DNA of 64,000 nt from Streptoverticillium olivoreticuli subsp. olivoreticuli (GCF_003391135.1 NZ_CP031455.1:5130001-5194000); one strand, 5' to 3'. Shown: positions 18,072-27,321, numbered from the stretch's first letter. Translations and numbers: made by a program. The notes: generated by a model not told the origin, from the sequence alone.

Positions 18072-18623
18072 ATGAACTATCTGCGTGGCTTCATTCCCTG
18101 GATCGCGTTCGCGGTCGTCTCGTCCTTCGGCTGGCAGTGGGGCGCGGCCACCGGGCTGCTCGTGGGTGCCGTGCTGCTGTTCAAGGACCACAAGGCGGGG
18201 GTGGCCGGCGAGTCGCTGATCCTGGAGCGCAGCACGGTCCTCTTCTTCGCCGCGTTCACGGCGCTGGCCTTCGCCCTCCCTCACAGCGGGCTGCGGCACT
18301 TCGGCGGTGCCCTGTCGCTGGGCTGGCTCGCCCTCACCGCCTGGGCCACGCTGATGGTCGGGCGGCCCTTCACCACCGGGATAGCCAAGCGGCAGGCGCC
18401 GCCCGAGGTCTGGGACAGCCCGGTCTTCCGCCGGATCAATGTCGTGATCACCGCCGTGTGGGCCGGTGCTTTCACCCTGACCGCCCTCGCCCTGGCCGGG
18501 GTCTCGGCCGCCGGGCTCGGCAGCGGGGTGTCGATCCCGGTCCAGGTCGCCGGATTCGTCCTGCCGGCGGTGTTCACGGCTCGCTACCCCGACCGGGTCC
18601 GCGCCCGGCTCATGGCCCGCTGA
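18072..18623 (+). CDS. Hypothetical polytopic membrane protein under PadR control
   Basis: A 183-residue protein with about five hydrophobic helices (around residues 8-40, 58-72, 80-96, 124-145 and 155-172) and short charged loops such as FKDHKAG and GRPFTTGIAKRQAPPEVWDSP. I recognise no named family; similar small membrane proteins of Streptomyces are annotated only as hypothetical. Being divergent from a PadR regulator with repeats in between, it is probably the regulated target and could be a transporter or membrane-stress protein. That role is inference. Confidence 0.8.
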   Translation: MNYLRGFIPWIAFAVVSSFGWQWGAATGLLVGAVLLFKDHKAGVAGESLILERSTVLFFAAFTALAFALPHSGLRHFGGALSLGWLALTAWATLMVGRPFTTGIAKRQAPPEVWDSPVFRRINVVITAVWAGAFTLTALALAGVSAAGLGSGVSIPVQVAGFVLPAVFTARYPDRVRARLMAR

Positions 18624-18634
18624 CGCCGGCGGCC

Positions 18635-19837
18635 TCAGTCGCGGGGGAGCAGGGCGTCCATGGTCCGGGCCTGCACCTCCCGCTCCGCGGCGGCGGCGAC
18701 GAAGGCCGCGACATGCTCCGCCCCGACGAGCTCCCGCACGGCTTCGAGGGTGCGCGCGGGCAACTCAAGGGGTTGGCAGGGAGGTTGGGCCGCACTGGTG
18801 AGTGTGCGGGAGGCTGCCGGGAGAGCTTGGGAGCCGGGGTCCGGGGCGGAGTTCCGGTTCGGGGAGGGGAGGGGTAGGGAAAGATCCACCAGGCCGACGA
18901 CGGCGGCGTCCCCGACCGGACCCACCGGAAGCTCACCCCCCGCGTCCCCGCCCAGGCGGTGGCGGAGATGGCGCGTGGCCAACTCCCGCATCGCCCGCGC
19001 CAGCTCCGCGTCCACGGTCTGCTGGGCCAGCGGTCGCAACCGGCGGACCAGAGCGGCTGCTTCGGCCGCTTCCTCGTCGGTCGGCGGATGGTCCAGGAAC
19101 TGGTCGAAGACGTGCTCGGTGGTGAAGTCGAGGAAGCGCGCGGCGATGTGCTCGACGTGGGTGCGCAGTTCGCGCAGATGGCCGGAGATGGCGGGCAGCG
19201 GCACCCCGGCGAGGTGGAGCTCGGCCGCGACGGCCAGTTCGCGGGGGCTCGGCACGAGGAACTCGTCCGGCGCGTCCGGGAGGGGCACCAGCACCCCCAG
19301 CCGTACGGCCTCGGTGACGGACTCGTCGTCCTGGGCGCCGCCGAACCGCTCGTGCAGGGCCGCTCGCGTGATCCGTTCGGCCCGCTCGTCGGACCAGGGC
19401 CCGTCGACCTCGGCGACCAGCCCCAGGACCCCGCCGAGGCCACGGCCCGCGTCCCAGGCGTCCAGGAGTTCCTTGATGCTGGCCAGCGTGTAGCCGCGGT
19501 CGAGGAGACCGGCGATCTGGTGGAGCCGGGCCAGATGGGCCTCCCCGTAGACGTTGGCCCGGCCGCGCCGCTCGGGGCGGGGGAACAGCCCGCGGTCCTG
19601 GTAGGCGCGGATCGTGCGGACGGTGGCCCCGCTGCGGTGGGCGAGATCCTCGATCCGGTACTCGCCGGGCGCCCGCCCGGGCCGTGCCGCGGGGTGGGCC
19701 CGTCCGGACGCCGGCCGGGGGGCCGGCTCAGGCGTCACCGGTCCAGGTGCCGGGCCCGGGCCCGGGCCCGGCACCGGCTCGGGTTCCGGCATCCGCTGTG
19801 CCTCCCGCTTCGGCCTCCGTACGCGCTTCGTGGTCAC
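18635..19837 (-). CDS. MerR-family transcriptional regulator, long C-terminal domain
   Basis: A 400-residue regulator. After a 50-residue Pro-rich leader, the MerR winged helix is YRIEDLAHRSGATVRTIRAYQDRGLFPRPER (about residues 60-90) followed by the coiled dimerisation helix. The remaining 250 residues are helical and unlike metal-binding MerR proteins; no cysteine cluster is present, so the signal is probably organic. The GTG start at 19837 has AAGGAG at the right distance and overlaps the tail of the operon upstream: it is the last gene of the four-gene leftward unit from 23452, 11 bp after the preceding stop. Confidence 0.88.
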   Translation of the reverse strand: MTTKRVRRPKREAQRMPEPEPVPGPGPGPAPGPVTPEPAPRPASGRAHPAARPGRAPGEYRIEDLAHRSGATVRTIRAYQDRGLFPRPERRGRANVYGEAHLARLHQIAGLLDRGYTLASIKELLDAWDAGRGLGGVLGLVAEVDGPWSDERAERITRAALHERFGGAQDDESVTEAVRLGVLVPLPDAPDEFLVPSPRELAVAAELHLAGVPLPAISGHLRELRTHVEHIAARFLDFTTEHVFDQFLDHPPTDEEAAEAAALVRRLRPLAQQTVDAELARAMRELATRHLRHRLGGDAGGELPVGPVGDAAVVGLVDLSLPLPSPNRNSAPDPGSQALPAASRTLTSAAQPPCQPLELPARTLEAVRELVGAEHVAAFVAAAAEREVQARTMDALLPRD

Positions 19838-19848
19838 AGGGGCACTCC

Positions 19849-20763
19849 TTACGAGATGGCCGCACGACCGATCGCGCCCGCCGCGGACCGTGCCGCGGGT
19901 GAGGTCGCCAGATACTCGACGGCCCGGCGCAGCGATCCCTCCTGCGAGGGATGGTACGACCGCCGCAGGTATCGGGGCACGGCCGATCCGAGCTCCCGCC
20001 AGCTGGGCAGCAGGCCCTTGGCCACGGCCTTGTTGTGCTCGCGCAGCGAGTAGCGCAGCCTTCCCGCGAGCTGGGGGTCGTGCCGCATCAGATAGGTGGT
20101 GCCCCACCCCCAGAGGTGGAAGAGCATGGGGGCGGTGAAGGCCATGCCCAGGACCCGGCGGGCGTAGCGCCCGGCCTCGGCCCCTCCGCAGTGTTCGTAC
20201 ATGTCGAAGGCCACCGAGCGGTGCTCGACCTCCTCCGCGCCGTGCCAGCGGAGCAGGTCGAGCATCACGGGGTCGGGATCGGCCCGGTCCAGGCCCTCGG
20301 CCTGCAGCACCCAGTTGCCCAGCACGGCGGTGAACTGCTCGATGGCGGCGATCAGCGAGAGCCGGAAGCGCAGCCACTCCCGGTCGGACACCGGGAGGCC
20401 GAGCGGCGGCCGGTCGCCGAGCAGCGTGTCGAAGAGGAAGTCGACGTGCCGGGTGTAGGGCCCGGTGTCCAGGCCCTGTCCGGCCAGGTGGCCGAGCACA
20501 TAGGCGTGTTGGACGCTGTGCGTGGCCTCCTGCCCCATGAAGCCCTTGACGTCCTTGAGGAGCGCCTCGTCCCGCACGAGCGGCAGGGCCTCCTTGAACA
20601 CCTTGACGAACCACCGCTCCCCGGCGGGCAGCAGCAGGTGCAGGACGTTGATGACATGGGTGGCGGTGGGTTCGTCCGGGATCCAGTGCAGTGGCGTCTC
20701 GTCCCAGTCGAAGGCGACGCGCCGCGGGGCTATCGGGTGGCCGCCGGGGTGACCGTGGTTCAT
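19849..20763 (-). CDS. Metal-dependent hydrolase-like protein (COG3687 / PF10118 type)
   Basis: A 304-residue, mostly helical cytosolic protein. The motif GQEATHSVQHAYV followed about 85 residues later by WHGAEEVEHRSVAFD gives two ExxH-type metal pairs, as in ferritin-like di-iron proteins, although databases call the family predicted metal-dependent hydrolase. A hydrophobic helix lies near residue 215. It is third in the operon, 23 bp after the EphD-like gene and just before the MerR gene, so it probably acts on the same lipid-like substrates. The activity is unproven for most members. Confidence 0.82.
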   Translation of the reverse strand: MNHGHPGGHPIAPRRVAFDWDETPLHWIPDEPTATHVINVLHLLLPAGERWFVKVFKEALPLVRDEALLKDVKGFMGQEATHSVQHAYVLGHLAGQGLDTGPYTRHVDFLFDTLLGDRPPLGLPVSDREWLRFRLSLIAAIEQFTAVLGNWVLQAEGLDRADPDPVMLDLLRWHGAEEVEHRSVAFDMYEHCGGAEAGRYARRVLGMAFTAPMLFHLWGWGTTYLMRHDPQLAGRLRYSLREHNKAVAKGLLPSWRELGSAVPRYLRRSYHPSQEGSLRRAVEYLATSPAARSAAGAIGRAAIS

Positions 20764-20786
20764 CTCTGCTCCTCTGCGGGCTTCCG

Positions 20787-22607
20787 CTACAGCGGTGGGT
20801 CGATCCGCGCGATGGCGCGCAGCACCCGCGGTGCGAATCGGGACATGAGGTGGGCGCCGTGCGCCTCGGGGGCCACGGGGACGACGGCCTGATTGCGCAG
20901 GACGGAGCGCAGGATGGCGTCGGCGACCTTCTCGGGTGGGTAGTTGCGCCTGCCGTACGCCCGGGTCGCCTTCTTCCGGAGGCGCTGCTGCTCCTCCTCC
21001 GGGACACCGGTGAAGCGTGTGGTCCCTGTGATGTTGGTGTTGACCAGGCCGGGGCAGATCGCGGTGACCCCGATCCCCTGTCCGGCCAGCTCGGCGCGGA
21101 GGCTCTGGCTGAGCATCAGCACGGCCGCCTTGGAGGTGCCGTAGGCCGAGAGCGCCCTGGAGGGCTGGAAGGCCGCGGCGGAGGCGGTGTTGACGATGTG
21201 GCCGCCCTGGCCGCGCTCGGCCATCTGCCTGCCGAAGATCCGGCAGCCGTGGATGACGCCCCACAGGTTGACGTCGAGGACCTTCCGCCAGTCCTCCGTG
21301 GAGGTGTCCATGAACGGCCCTGCCAGGCCGATGCCTGCGTTGTTGACCAGCACGTCCACCACGCCGTACTCGGCGGCGACCTTCGCGGCCAGCTTCTCCA
21401 TCGCCTGTTCGTCCGCGACGTCGGCGCACTCGCCCCAGGCCCCGGGTGCGCCGAGCAGCCGTGCCAGCTCGGCCGTGCGGGCGGCGCCCTCCGCGTCCCG
21501 GTCGACCGCGACGACCCGCGCGCCCGCCTCCGCGAAGGCGAACGCGGTGGCCCGGCCGATGCCGCTGGCCGCGCCGGTCACCAGCACCAGCCGGCCGCCG
21601 AACGCCTGGGCGTAGGGGCTGTTGTCCACGGCCCTGTGCGCCCCGCGCACTCCCGCGCCCCGGGCCCCGGCGGTGCCCACCGCCTCCGTGCCGCCCCGCT
21701 CGTGGGCGGTCACGAACTCGGCGATCCAGGCGGCGAGTTGATCGGGCCGGGTGCGCGGCACCCAGTGTTTGGCGGCCAGGGTGTGCCGGACGAGGCCCGG
21801 CGCCCACTCGTCCAGGTCGTCGTAGAGCCGCACGGACAGGAAGGCGTCGCCGGTCGGGGTGATCAGCTGCACCGGCGCATGGGCGTAGGCGTCCGTACGC
21901 GGCCTGCGCAGGCGGGACCGGACGTTGTCGCGGTACAGCCACGCGCCGTGCGCGGCGTCCTTGGGGAGCGAAGCCGTCGGATAGGCGCCGGAGGGAACCT
22001 TCTCCGAGCGCTCCAGGATCTTCGGCCACTGCTTCATGAGCGGCCCCCGCATCAGCGCCTCGGGCAGGACCGGGGTGTGCAGCGCCGATACGTACCAGGA
22101 CCGGGCCCCTTGGCCGAGCAGCTGGGCCACGCGGCGCGGGGTCGGCCGGGTGGCGCGCTTCCTGATCCAGAGGGCGAGGTGGTCGAGGCCCGGTCCGGAG
22201 ACGGAGGTGAAGGAGGCGATGCGGCCCTCGGCGCGCGGCACGGTCACGAACTCCCAGCCCTGCACGGACCCCCAGTCGTGCCCGACCACATGCACGGGGG
22301 CGTCCGGACTCACCGCGTCCGCGACCGCCAGGAAGTCGTCCGTGAGCTTCTCCAGCGTGAACCCGCCCCGTAGGGGCCGCGGCGCCGTGGAGCGCCCGCA
22401 GCCCCGTACGTCGTACAGCACCACGTGGAAGCGGTCCCGCAGCCGCCCGGCCACCGCCGACCAGACCTCCTTGCTGTCCGGATAGCCGTGCAGCAGCACC
22501 ACCGTGGGCCGCTCGGCGTCCCCCAGCTCGGCGACGCACAGCTCGATCCCGCCCGTGCGGACCCGGCGCTCCCGCGCGCCTTCGAGTCCGGTGCCGTGTC
22601 CGGTCAT
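20787..22607 (-). CDS. EphD-like fusion: alpha/beta hydrolase plus short-chain dehydrogenase
   Basis: A 606-residue two-domain enzyme. Residues about 1-290 are an alpha/beta hydrolase of the epoxide-hydrolase class (HGYPDSKEVW, then nucleophile aspartate in VGHDWGSVQGW). Residues about 315-600 are a classical short-chain dehydrogenase (TGAASGIGRATAF, VNNAGIG and the YGTSK catalytic pair). The same fusion occurs in mycobacterial EphD, which is linked to mycolate/lipid metabolism. Start ATG 22607 overlaps the upstream M24 stop by 4 bp (ATGA), so the two are translationally coupled. Its substrate in a mycolate-free Streptomyces is unknown; a lipid epoxide or ester is a guess. Confidence 0.9.
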   Translation of the reverse strand: MTGHGTGLEGARERRVRTGGIELCVAELGDAERPTVVLLHGYPDSKEVWSAVAGRLRDRFHVVLYDVRGCGRSTAPRPLRGGFTLEKLTDDFLAVADAVSPDAPVHVVGHDWGSVQGWEFVTVPRAEGRIASFTSVSGPGLDHLALWIRKRATRPTPRRVAQLLGQGARSWYVSALHTPVLPEALMRGPLMKQWPKILERSEKVPSGAYPTASLPKDAAHGAWLYRDNVRSRLRRPRTDAYAHAPVQLITPTGDAFLSVRLYDDLDEWAPGLVRHTLAAKHWVPRTRPDQLAAWIAEFVTAHERGGTEAVGTAGARGAGVRGAHRAVDNSPYAQAFGGRLVLVTGAASGIGRATAFAFAEAGARVVAVDRDAEGAARTAELARLLGAPGAWGECADVADEQAMEKLAAKVAAEYGVVDVLVNNAGIGLAGPFMDTSTEDWRKVLDVNLWGVIHGCRIFGRQMAERGQGGHIVNTASAAAFQPSRALSAYGTSKAAVLMLSQSLRAELAGQGIGVTAICPGLVNTNITGTTRFTGVPEEEQQRLRKKATRAYGRRNYPPEKVADAILRSVLRNQAVVPVAPEAHGAHLMSRFAPRVLRAIARIDPPL

Positions 22608-23452
22608 GCGGCCATCTCCCCCTGCGCGCGCCGCACATGCGGCAGATCGTCGTCGAGCCAGAAGGCGCTCTCCTCGGGATCCCGGGAGTCGGTGACCACC
22701 AGGAGCTCCTCGAACTTCGCGCCGGTGCCACGGAAGCCGATGTGGGGCTCGACCGCCCACAGGCCCGGCCGGGGCGGGTGATCGGAGAAGCGGTGCGGGC
22801 TCCACAGCGGTGACCAGCCCTCCCGGTGCCCCCGGACGGCGTCGGACGCCAGCCCCTTCAACGCCTGGGTGCCGAACCCGAAGAGATGCGGGGACCAGCG
22901 GCGCTCCCGTACGCGGTCCACCTTGTGCGCGATCACCCCGAAGGGATACGCGCGATGCCTGTTGGTGTAGCCCTGGCGGGCCATGAGCCGGTCCACGTCC
23001 TCGTAGATCTCCCGCAGGGGGCGCCGCTCGCGCACCTCGCGCAGGATCAGCTCCCGGTGAGCGAGCAGATCCGACATCATCCGGTCGTGCAGCGGATCGG
23101 GCCCCAGGCAGCCCGAATAGCCGATGTCGGAGGTGAAGCCGCCGTGCACCGGGGCCATGTCGAGGATGAAGGGCATCCCCGGCTCCAGCCGGCGGTCCGT
23201 CGGGAAGAACTGGAGCGGCACCCGGAACCCCACGAACGCCGTCCGGTCCCCGAACCACGCGAAGGGCAGGTGGAACCAGTCCCGCACGCCGCGCCCGCGC
23301 AGCCACTCCCGCTGCATCCGCGCCGCCTCGCGCTCGGTCACCCCCGGTCTCAGCTGTGCGGCGACCGCTTCCGCGCATTCGTACGCGAGGCGCTGCACCT
23401 GCCTGAACCCCCGCAATTCCTCGGTGAGTCCACGAGCCACTGCCGATGCCAT
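22604..23452 (-). CDS. M24-family metallopeptidase-like (pita-bread fold) protein
   Basis: A 282-residue M24 protein (methionine aminopeptidase/prolidase fold). The five expected metal ligands can be placed: the two aspartates in FILDMAP and FTSDIGY, a histidine in GVIAHKV, and glutamates in WAVEPHIGF and KFEELLVV. Its neighbours are lipid-type enzymes rather than peptidases. The start is ATG 23452; the GTG 57 codons upstream would run through the predicted promoter. It is the first gene of the leftward operon M24, EphD-like, di-metal protein, MerR. Confidence 0.82.
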   Translation of the reverse strand: MASAVARGLTEELRGFRQVQRLAYECAEAVAAQLRPGVTEREAARMQREWLRGRGVRDWFHLPFAWFGDRTAFVGFRVPLQFFPTDRRLEPGMPFILDMAPVHGGFTSDIGYSGCLGPDPLHDRMMSDLLAHRELILREVRERRPLREIYEDVDRLMARQGYTNRHRAYPFGVIAHKVDRVRERRWSPHLFGFGTQALKGLASDAVRGHREGWSPLWSPHRFSDHPPRPGLWAVEPHIGFRGTGAKFEELLVVTDSRDPEESAFWLDDDLPHVRRAQGEMAA

Positions 23453-23514
23453 CGTCAACCGTCCGTCCCGCCTGCCCGGGCCCCCGGACAGCAGCCGGAG
23501 GAGCGTCCGCAACT

Positions 23515-23534
23515 TGACACTGATGAATGTGACA
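23515..23534. promoter_or_regulatory. Imperfect inverted repeat upstream of the M24/EphD operon
   Basis: TGACAC and GTGACA (one mismatch) flank an AT-richer 8-bp centre about 65 bp upstream of the M24 start. It could be the operator for the MerR regulator encoded last in the operon. A single TGTGGATAA DnaA-box-like sequence lies close by at 23570-23578, probably by chance. Confidence 0.35.
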
Positions 23535-23719
23535 ATGCTCCGCGGCCACGTCAAGACTTGTGCACGACCTGTGGATAACTTTCGGTAACCCCCGCGTCCG
23601 GGGTCCCCGGCCGCCCCCGTCACCCCCGCCCCCCTACGGGCGGGTCAGACCCGAGGACTACACGCATCCCCTCATCTGGTCTGACGACTGCTGTGGCGCG
23701 CGCCACTAACGTCGAAGGC

Positions 23720-24703
23720 GTGACTGTGATCGCTACCGAAAGCCTCAGCAAGCGGTTCCCCCGGGTGACCGCGCTCGACCGGCTGTCCGTCGACATCACG
23801 CCGGGCGTGACCGGCCTGGTGGGTGCCAACGGAGCCGGCAAGTCCACGCTGATCAAGATCCTGCTCGGCCTGTCCCCGGCCACCGAGGGCCGCGCCACCG
23901 TGCTCGGCCTCGACGTCGCGACCGAGGGCGGCGCCATCCGGGAGCGGGTCGGCTATATGCCCGAGCACGACTGCCTGCCGCCGGACGTGTCGGCGACCGA
24001 GTTCGTCGTCCACATGGCGCGGATGTCCGGGCTGCCCGCCACCGCCGCCCGCGAGCGCACCGCCGACACCCTGCGCCACGTGGGGCTCTACGAGGAGCGG
24101 TACCGCCCCATCGGCGGCTATTCGACGGGCATGAAGCAGCGGGTGAAGCTGGCCCAGGCGCTCGTCCACGACCCCCAGCTGGTGCTGCTGGACGAGCCGA
24201 CCAACGGCCTCGACCCGGTCGGCCGCGACGAGATGCTCGCCCTGATCCGCCGCGTGCACACCGACTTCGGTATCTCGGTCCTGGTCACCTCCCACCTGCT
24301 CGGCGAGCTGGAGCGCACCTGCGACCAGGTCGTCGTCATCGACGGCGGCAAACTGCTGCGGTCCTCCTCCACCGCCGAGTTCACCCAGGCCACGGGCTCC
24401 CTCGCGGTCGAGGTCACGGACTCCGACGCGTGCCCGGACGGCACCGCCGCCCTCATCGGGGCGCTGGCCGCGGCCGGTCTGACCGTCCAGCCCGTGGGCC
24501 GCGCCGCCGAGTTCGCCGCGGCCGGCTCCGGCCACGTCGTCCTGGTGGACGTCACCGGCGACGACACCTACGACACCGTGCGCGACGCGGTGACCGACCT
24601 CGGCCTCGGTCTGGTCCGCATGGAACAGCGCAGGCACCGCATCGCGGAGGTCTTCCAGACCGCCGACAGCGCACACGAAAGGGGCAGCTCCGATGCCGCC
24701 TGA
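23720..24703 (+). CDS. ABC transporter ATP-binding protein
   Basis: A 327-residue nucleotide-binding subunit: Walker A GANGAGKSTL, Q-loop in GYMPEHD, signature YSTGMKQRVKLAQAL, Walker B VLLDEPTNGLDP and H-loop SHLLGEL. The 80-residue C-terminal tail is typical of exporters of the ABC-2 (CcmA/NatA) type. First of four genes that alternate ATPase and permease, suggesting one or two cytoplasmic-membrane efflux or lipid/antibiotic transport complexes. Start: GTG 23720 is my choice; GTG 23726 or 23693 are alternatives, and a leaderless transcript is possible. Confidence 0.92.
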   Translation: MTVIATESLSKRFPRVTALDRLSVDITPGVTGLVGANGAGKSTLIKILLGLSPATEGRATVLGLDVATEGGAIRERVGYMPEHDCLPPDVSATEFVVHMARMSGLPATAARERTADTLRHVGLYEERYRPIGGYSTGMKQRVKLAQALVHDPQLVLLDEPTNGLDPVGRDEMLALIRRVHTDFGISVLVTSHLLGELERTCDQVVVIDGGKLLRSSSTAEFTQATGSLAVEVTDSDACPDGTAALIGALAAAGLTVQPVGRAAEFAAAGSGHVVLVDVTGDDTYDTVRDAVTDLGLGLVRMEQRRHRIAEVFQTADSAHERGSSDAA

Positions 24704-25592
24704 GAGCCTCACGGCGCCCGCCCAGGACGTCATCCACAACATCGGCTACCGCAACTACTCCGGAGCCCGCCTCGGCCGCGCCTACGCCCGCCGCTCGCTC
24801 TTCTCGCAGAGCCTGCGCGGCGCGTACGGCCTCGGGCGCTCGACGAAGTCCAAGGTCCTGCCGATGACCCTCTTCGGGGTGATGTGCGCCCCCGCCGCCA
24901 TCATGGTCGCCGTCGCCGTGGCGACGAAGGCGACCAAACTGCCGCTGGAGTACACGCGTTACGCGATCGTCCTCCAGGCGGTCATCGGCCTCTACCTCGC
25001 CGCCCAGGCCCCGCAGTCCGTCTCGCGCGACCTGCGCTTCAAGTCGATCCCGCTCTACTTCTCCCGCCCGATCGAACGCGTCGACTATGTGGTGGCCAAG
25101 TTCGCCGCCATGGCCTCGGCCCTGTTCCTCCTCACCGCCGCTCCCCTGCTGATCCTCTACGTGGGCGCCCTGCTCGCCAAGCTGGACTTCGCCACGCAGA
25201 CGGAGGGCTTCGCGCAAGGACTGGTCTCCGTCGTGCTGCTGTCCCTCCTCTTCGCCGGCCTCGGCCTGGTGGTCGCCGCCGTCACCCCGCGCCGCGGCTT
25301 CGGGGTCGCCGCCGTCATCGCCGTGCTGACGATCTCCTACGGCGCGGTCAGCACCGTGCAGGGCATCGCCCTCGCCCGTGACAACACCGACGCGATCGGC
25401 TGGATCGGCCTGTTCTCGCCGATCACGCTGATCGACGGGGTGCAGACGGCGTTCCTCTCCGCCACGTCCGCCTTCCCCGGCGGCAACGGCCCCGGCACCG
25501 GAGCCGGCGTCGTCTACGTCGTCGTCCTGCTCGCGCTGATCGCCGGATCCTTCGGGCTGCTCATGCGCCGCTACCGAAAGGTCGGGCTGTGA
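24693..25592 (+). CDS. ABC-2-type transporter permease
   Basis: A 299-residue membrane protein with about six hydrophobic helices beginning near residue 50, after a soluble N-terminus (IGYRNYSGARLGRAYARRSL). It overlaps the upstream ATPase gene by 11 bp and has GAAAGGGG before its ATG, so it is co-translated. It is the probable membrane partner of the first ATPase. The exported substrate is unknown. Confidence 0.88.
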   Translation: MPPESLTAPAQDVIHNIGYRNYSGARLGRAYARRSLFSQSLRGAYGLGRSTKSKVLPMTLFGVMCAPAAIMVAVAVATKATKLPLEYTRYAIVLQAVIGLYLAAQAPQSVSRDLRFKSIPLYFSRPIERVDYVVAKFAAMASALFLLTAAPLLILYVGALLAKLDFATQTEGFAQGLVSVVLLSLLFAGLGLVVAAVTPRRGFGVAAVIAVLTISYGAVSTVQGIALARDNTDAIGWIGLFSPITLIDGVQTAFLSATSAFPGGNGPGTGAGVVYVVVLLALIAGSFGLLMRRYRKVGL

Positions 25593-26500
25593 CAGTCCTC
25601 CACATCGACAACGTCTCCCGCTGGTTCGGCAACGTGGTCGCCGTCAACGACGTCTCCATGACCGTCGGCCCCGGCGTCACCGGCCTGCTCGGCCCCAACG
25701 GCGCCGGGAAGTCCACCCTCATCAACATGATGGGCGGCTTCCTCGCGCCCTCCACCGGCACGGTCACCCTCGACGGGGCGACCATCTGGCGCAACGAGCA
25801 GGTCTACCGCCACATCGGCATCGTCCCCGAGCGCGAGGCGATGTACGACTTCCTCACCGGCCTGGAGTTCGTCCGCGCCAACGCCGAGCTGCACGGCCTG
25901 GGTGCCAAGGAGGCCCAACGGGCGCTCGCCACGGTCGAGATGGAGTATGCGCAGGACCGCAGGATCGACACGTACAGCAAGGGCATGCGCCAGCGGGTGA
26001 AGATGGCCTCCGCGCTCGTCCACGAGCCGGCCGTGCTCCTCCTCGACGAGCCGTTCAACGGCATGGACCCGCGCCAGCGCATGCAACTGATGGAGCTGCT
26101 GCGCCAGATGGGCGCGCAGGGCCGCACCGTGCTGTTCTCCTCCCACATCCTCGAAGAGGTCGAGCAGCTCGCCGCCCACATCGAGGTCGTCGTCGCGGGC
26201 CGGCACGCGGCCTCCGGCGACTTCCGCAAGATCCGCCGGCTGATGACGGACCGGCCGCACCGCTATCTCGTGCGCTCCAGCGACGACCGGGCCCTGGCCG
26301 CCGCCCTCATCGCCGACCCGTCGACCTCGGGCATCGAGGTGGACGTCCACGAAGGCGCCCTGCGCGTCCAGGCGGTCGACTTCGACCGCTTCACCACCCT
26401 GCTGCCGCGGCTCGCCCGCGCGCACGGCATCCGGCTCCTGACGGTCTCGCCCTCGGACGAGTCCCTGGAATCGGTCTTCTCCTATCTCGTAGCGGCCTGA
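25589..26500 (+). CDS. ABC transporter ATP-binding protein
   Basis: A 303-residue ATPase with Walker A GPNGAGKSTL, signature YSKGMRQRVKMASAL, Walker B LLLDEPFNGMDP and H-loop SHILEEV. Its GTG start overlaps the preceding permease stop by 4 bp. It is a paralogue of the first ATPase of the operon (both have the GVTGL(V/L)G pre-Walker sequence), so the four genes look like a duplicated ATPase-permease pair. Confidence 0.92.
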   Translation: MTVLHIDNVSRWFGNVVAVNDVSMTVGPGVTGLLGPNGAGKSTLINMMGGFLAPSTGTVTLDGATIWRNEQVYRHIGIVPEREAMYDFLTGLEFVRANAELHGLGAKEAQRALATVEMEYAQDRRIDTYSKGMRQRVKMASALVHEPAVLLLDEPFNGMDPRQRMQLMELLRQMGAQGRTVLFSSHILEEVEQLAAHIEVVVAGRHAASGDFRKIRRLMTDRPHRYLVRSSDDRALAAALIADPSTSGIEVDVHEGALRVQAVDFDRFTTLLPRLARAHGIRLLTVSPSDESLESVFSYLVAA

Positions 26501-26516
26501 AAGGAGCCTTGACGCC

Positions 26517-27236
26517 ATGTATCACCCGACCGTCGCCCGGCTCACCTACCGGGGGCTCCTCGGCCGCCGCCGTGCCTTCATCCTCTTCGCGCTGCCCGCC
26601 CTCCTGATCGTCATCTCCGTCGTCATCCGCGTGCTGACCGGAGCCGACGACGGCACCGCGGCCAATGTCCTGGGCGGCTTCGCGCTGGCCACCATGGTGC
26701 CGCTCATCGGCGTGATCGCCGGTACGGGCGCGATCGGCCCGGAGATCGACGACGGCTCGGTGATCTATCTCCTCTCCAAGCCCGTCAAGCGCCACACGGT
26801 CATCCTCACCAAGCTGATCGTCGCCATCGGCGTCACCGTGGTCTTCTCCGCGGTGCCCACCCTGATCGCCGGCTTCGTGCTGAACGGCAACAGCCAGCAG
26901 ATCGCCGTCGCCTACGCGGCGGCCGCCGCGGTCGCCTCCGTGGCCTACAGCGCGATCTTCCTGCTGCTGGGCACCGTCACCCGGCACGCCGTCGTGGCCG
27001 GCCTGGTCTACGCCCTGGTGTGGGAGTCGCTCTTCGGCAGCCTCATCCCGGGCGCCCGCACGCTCAGCGTCCAGCAGTGGTCCCTCGCCCTCGCCCAGAA
27101 GATCGGCGCGGAGGGCGCGATCACCTCGGACGTCGGCCTGCCCCTCGCCCTCACCCTGCTGATCGGTGTGACCACCGCGGCGACCTGGTACGCGAGCCGG
27201 AAGCTGCGCACGCTCACGCTCGCCGGCGAGGAGTGA
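26517..27236 (+). CDS. ABC-2-type transporter permease
   Basis: A 239-residue protein with six predicted membrane helices starting at about residue 20 (RRRAFILFALPALLIVISVV). The SKPVKRHTVILTKLIV loop after the second helix is typical of ABC-2 permeases. It starts 16 bp after the second ATPase, with AAAGGAG upstream, and is the last gene of the operon before a very strong terminator. Confidence 0.88.
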   Translation: MYHPTVARLTYRGLLGRRRAFILFALPALLIVISVVIRVLTGADDGTAANVLGGFALATMVPLIGVIAGTGAIGPEIDDGSVIYLLSKPVKRHTVILTKLIVAIGVTVVFSAVPTLIAGFVLNGNSQQIAVAYAAAAAVASVAYSAIFLLLGTVTRHAVVAGLVYALVWESLFGSLIPGARTLSVQQWSLALAQKIGAEGAITSDVGLPLALTLLIGVTTAATWYASRKLRTLTLAGEE

Positions 27237-27251
27237 CGAGCGGCGAACGGC

Positions 27252-27300
27252 GCGCGATGTAAGGGGCGGTCTCCCAGGGAGACCGCCCCTTACATCGCGC
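27252..27300. terminator. Very strong bidirectional terminator, 23-bp perfect stem
   Basis: Positions 27252-27274 and 27278-27300 form a perfect 23-bp stem with a 3-base loop. It lies between the end of the ABC operon and the convergent APH-like gene, and the AAATTACTC that follows is AT-rich. Stem length and position indicate termination in both directions. Confidence 0.9.
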
Positions 27301-27321
27301 AAATTACTCGCTCAAAGACGC

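Noticed and set aside
23570..23578. DnaA box TGTGGATAA near the M24 gene
   Set aside because: It is a single box with no neighbours; one perfect box is expected by chance at this scale.
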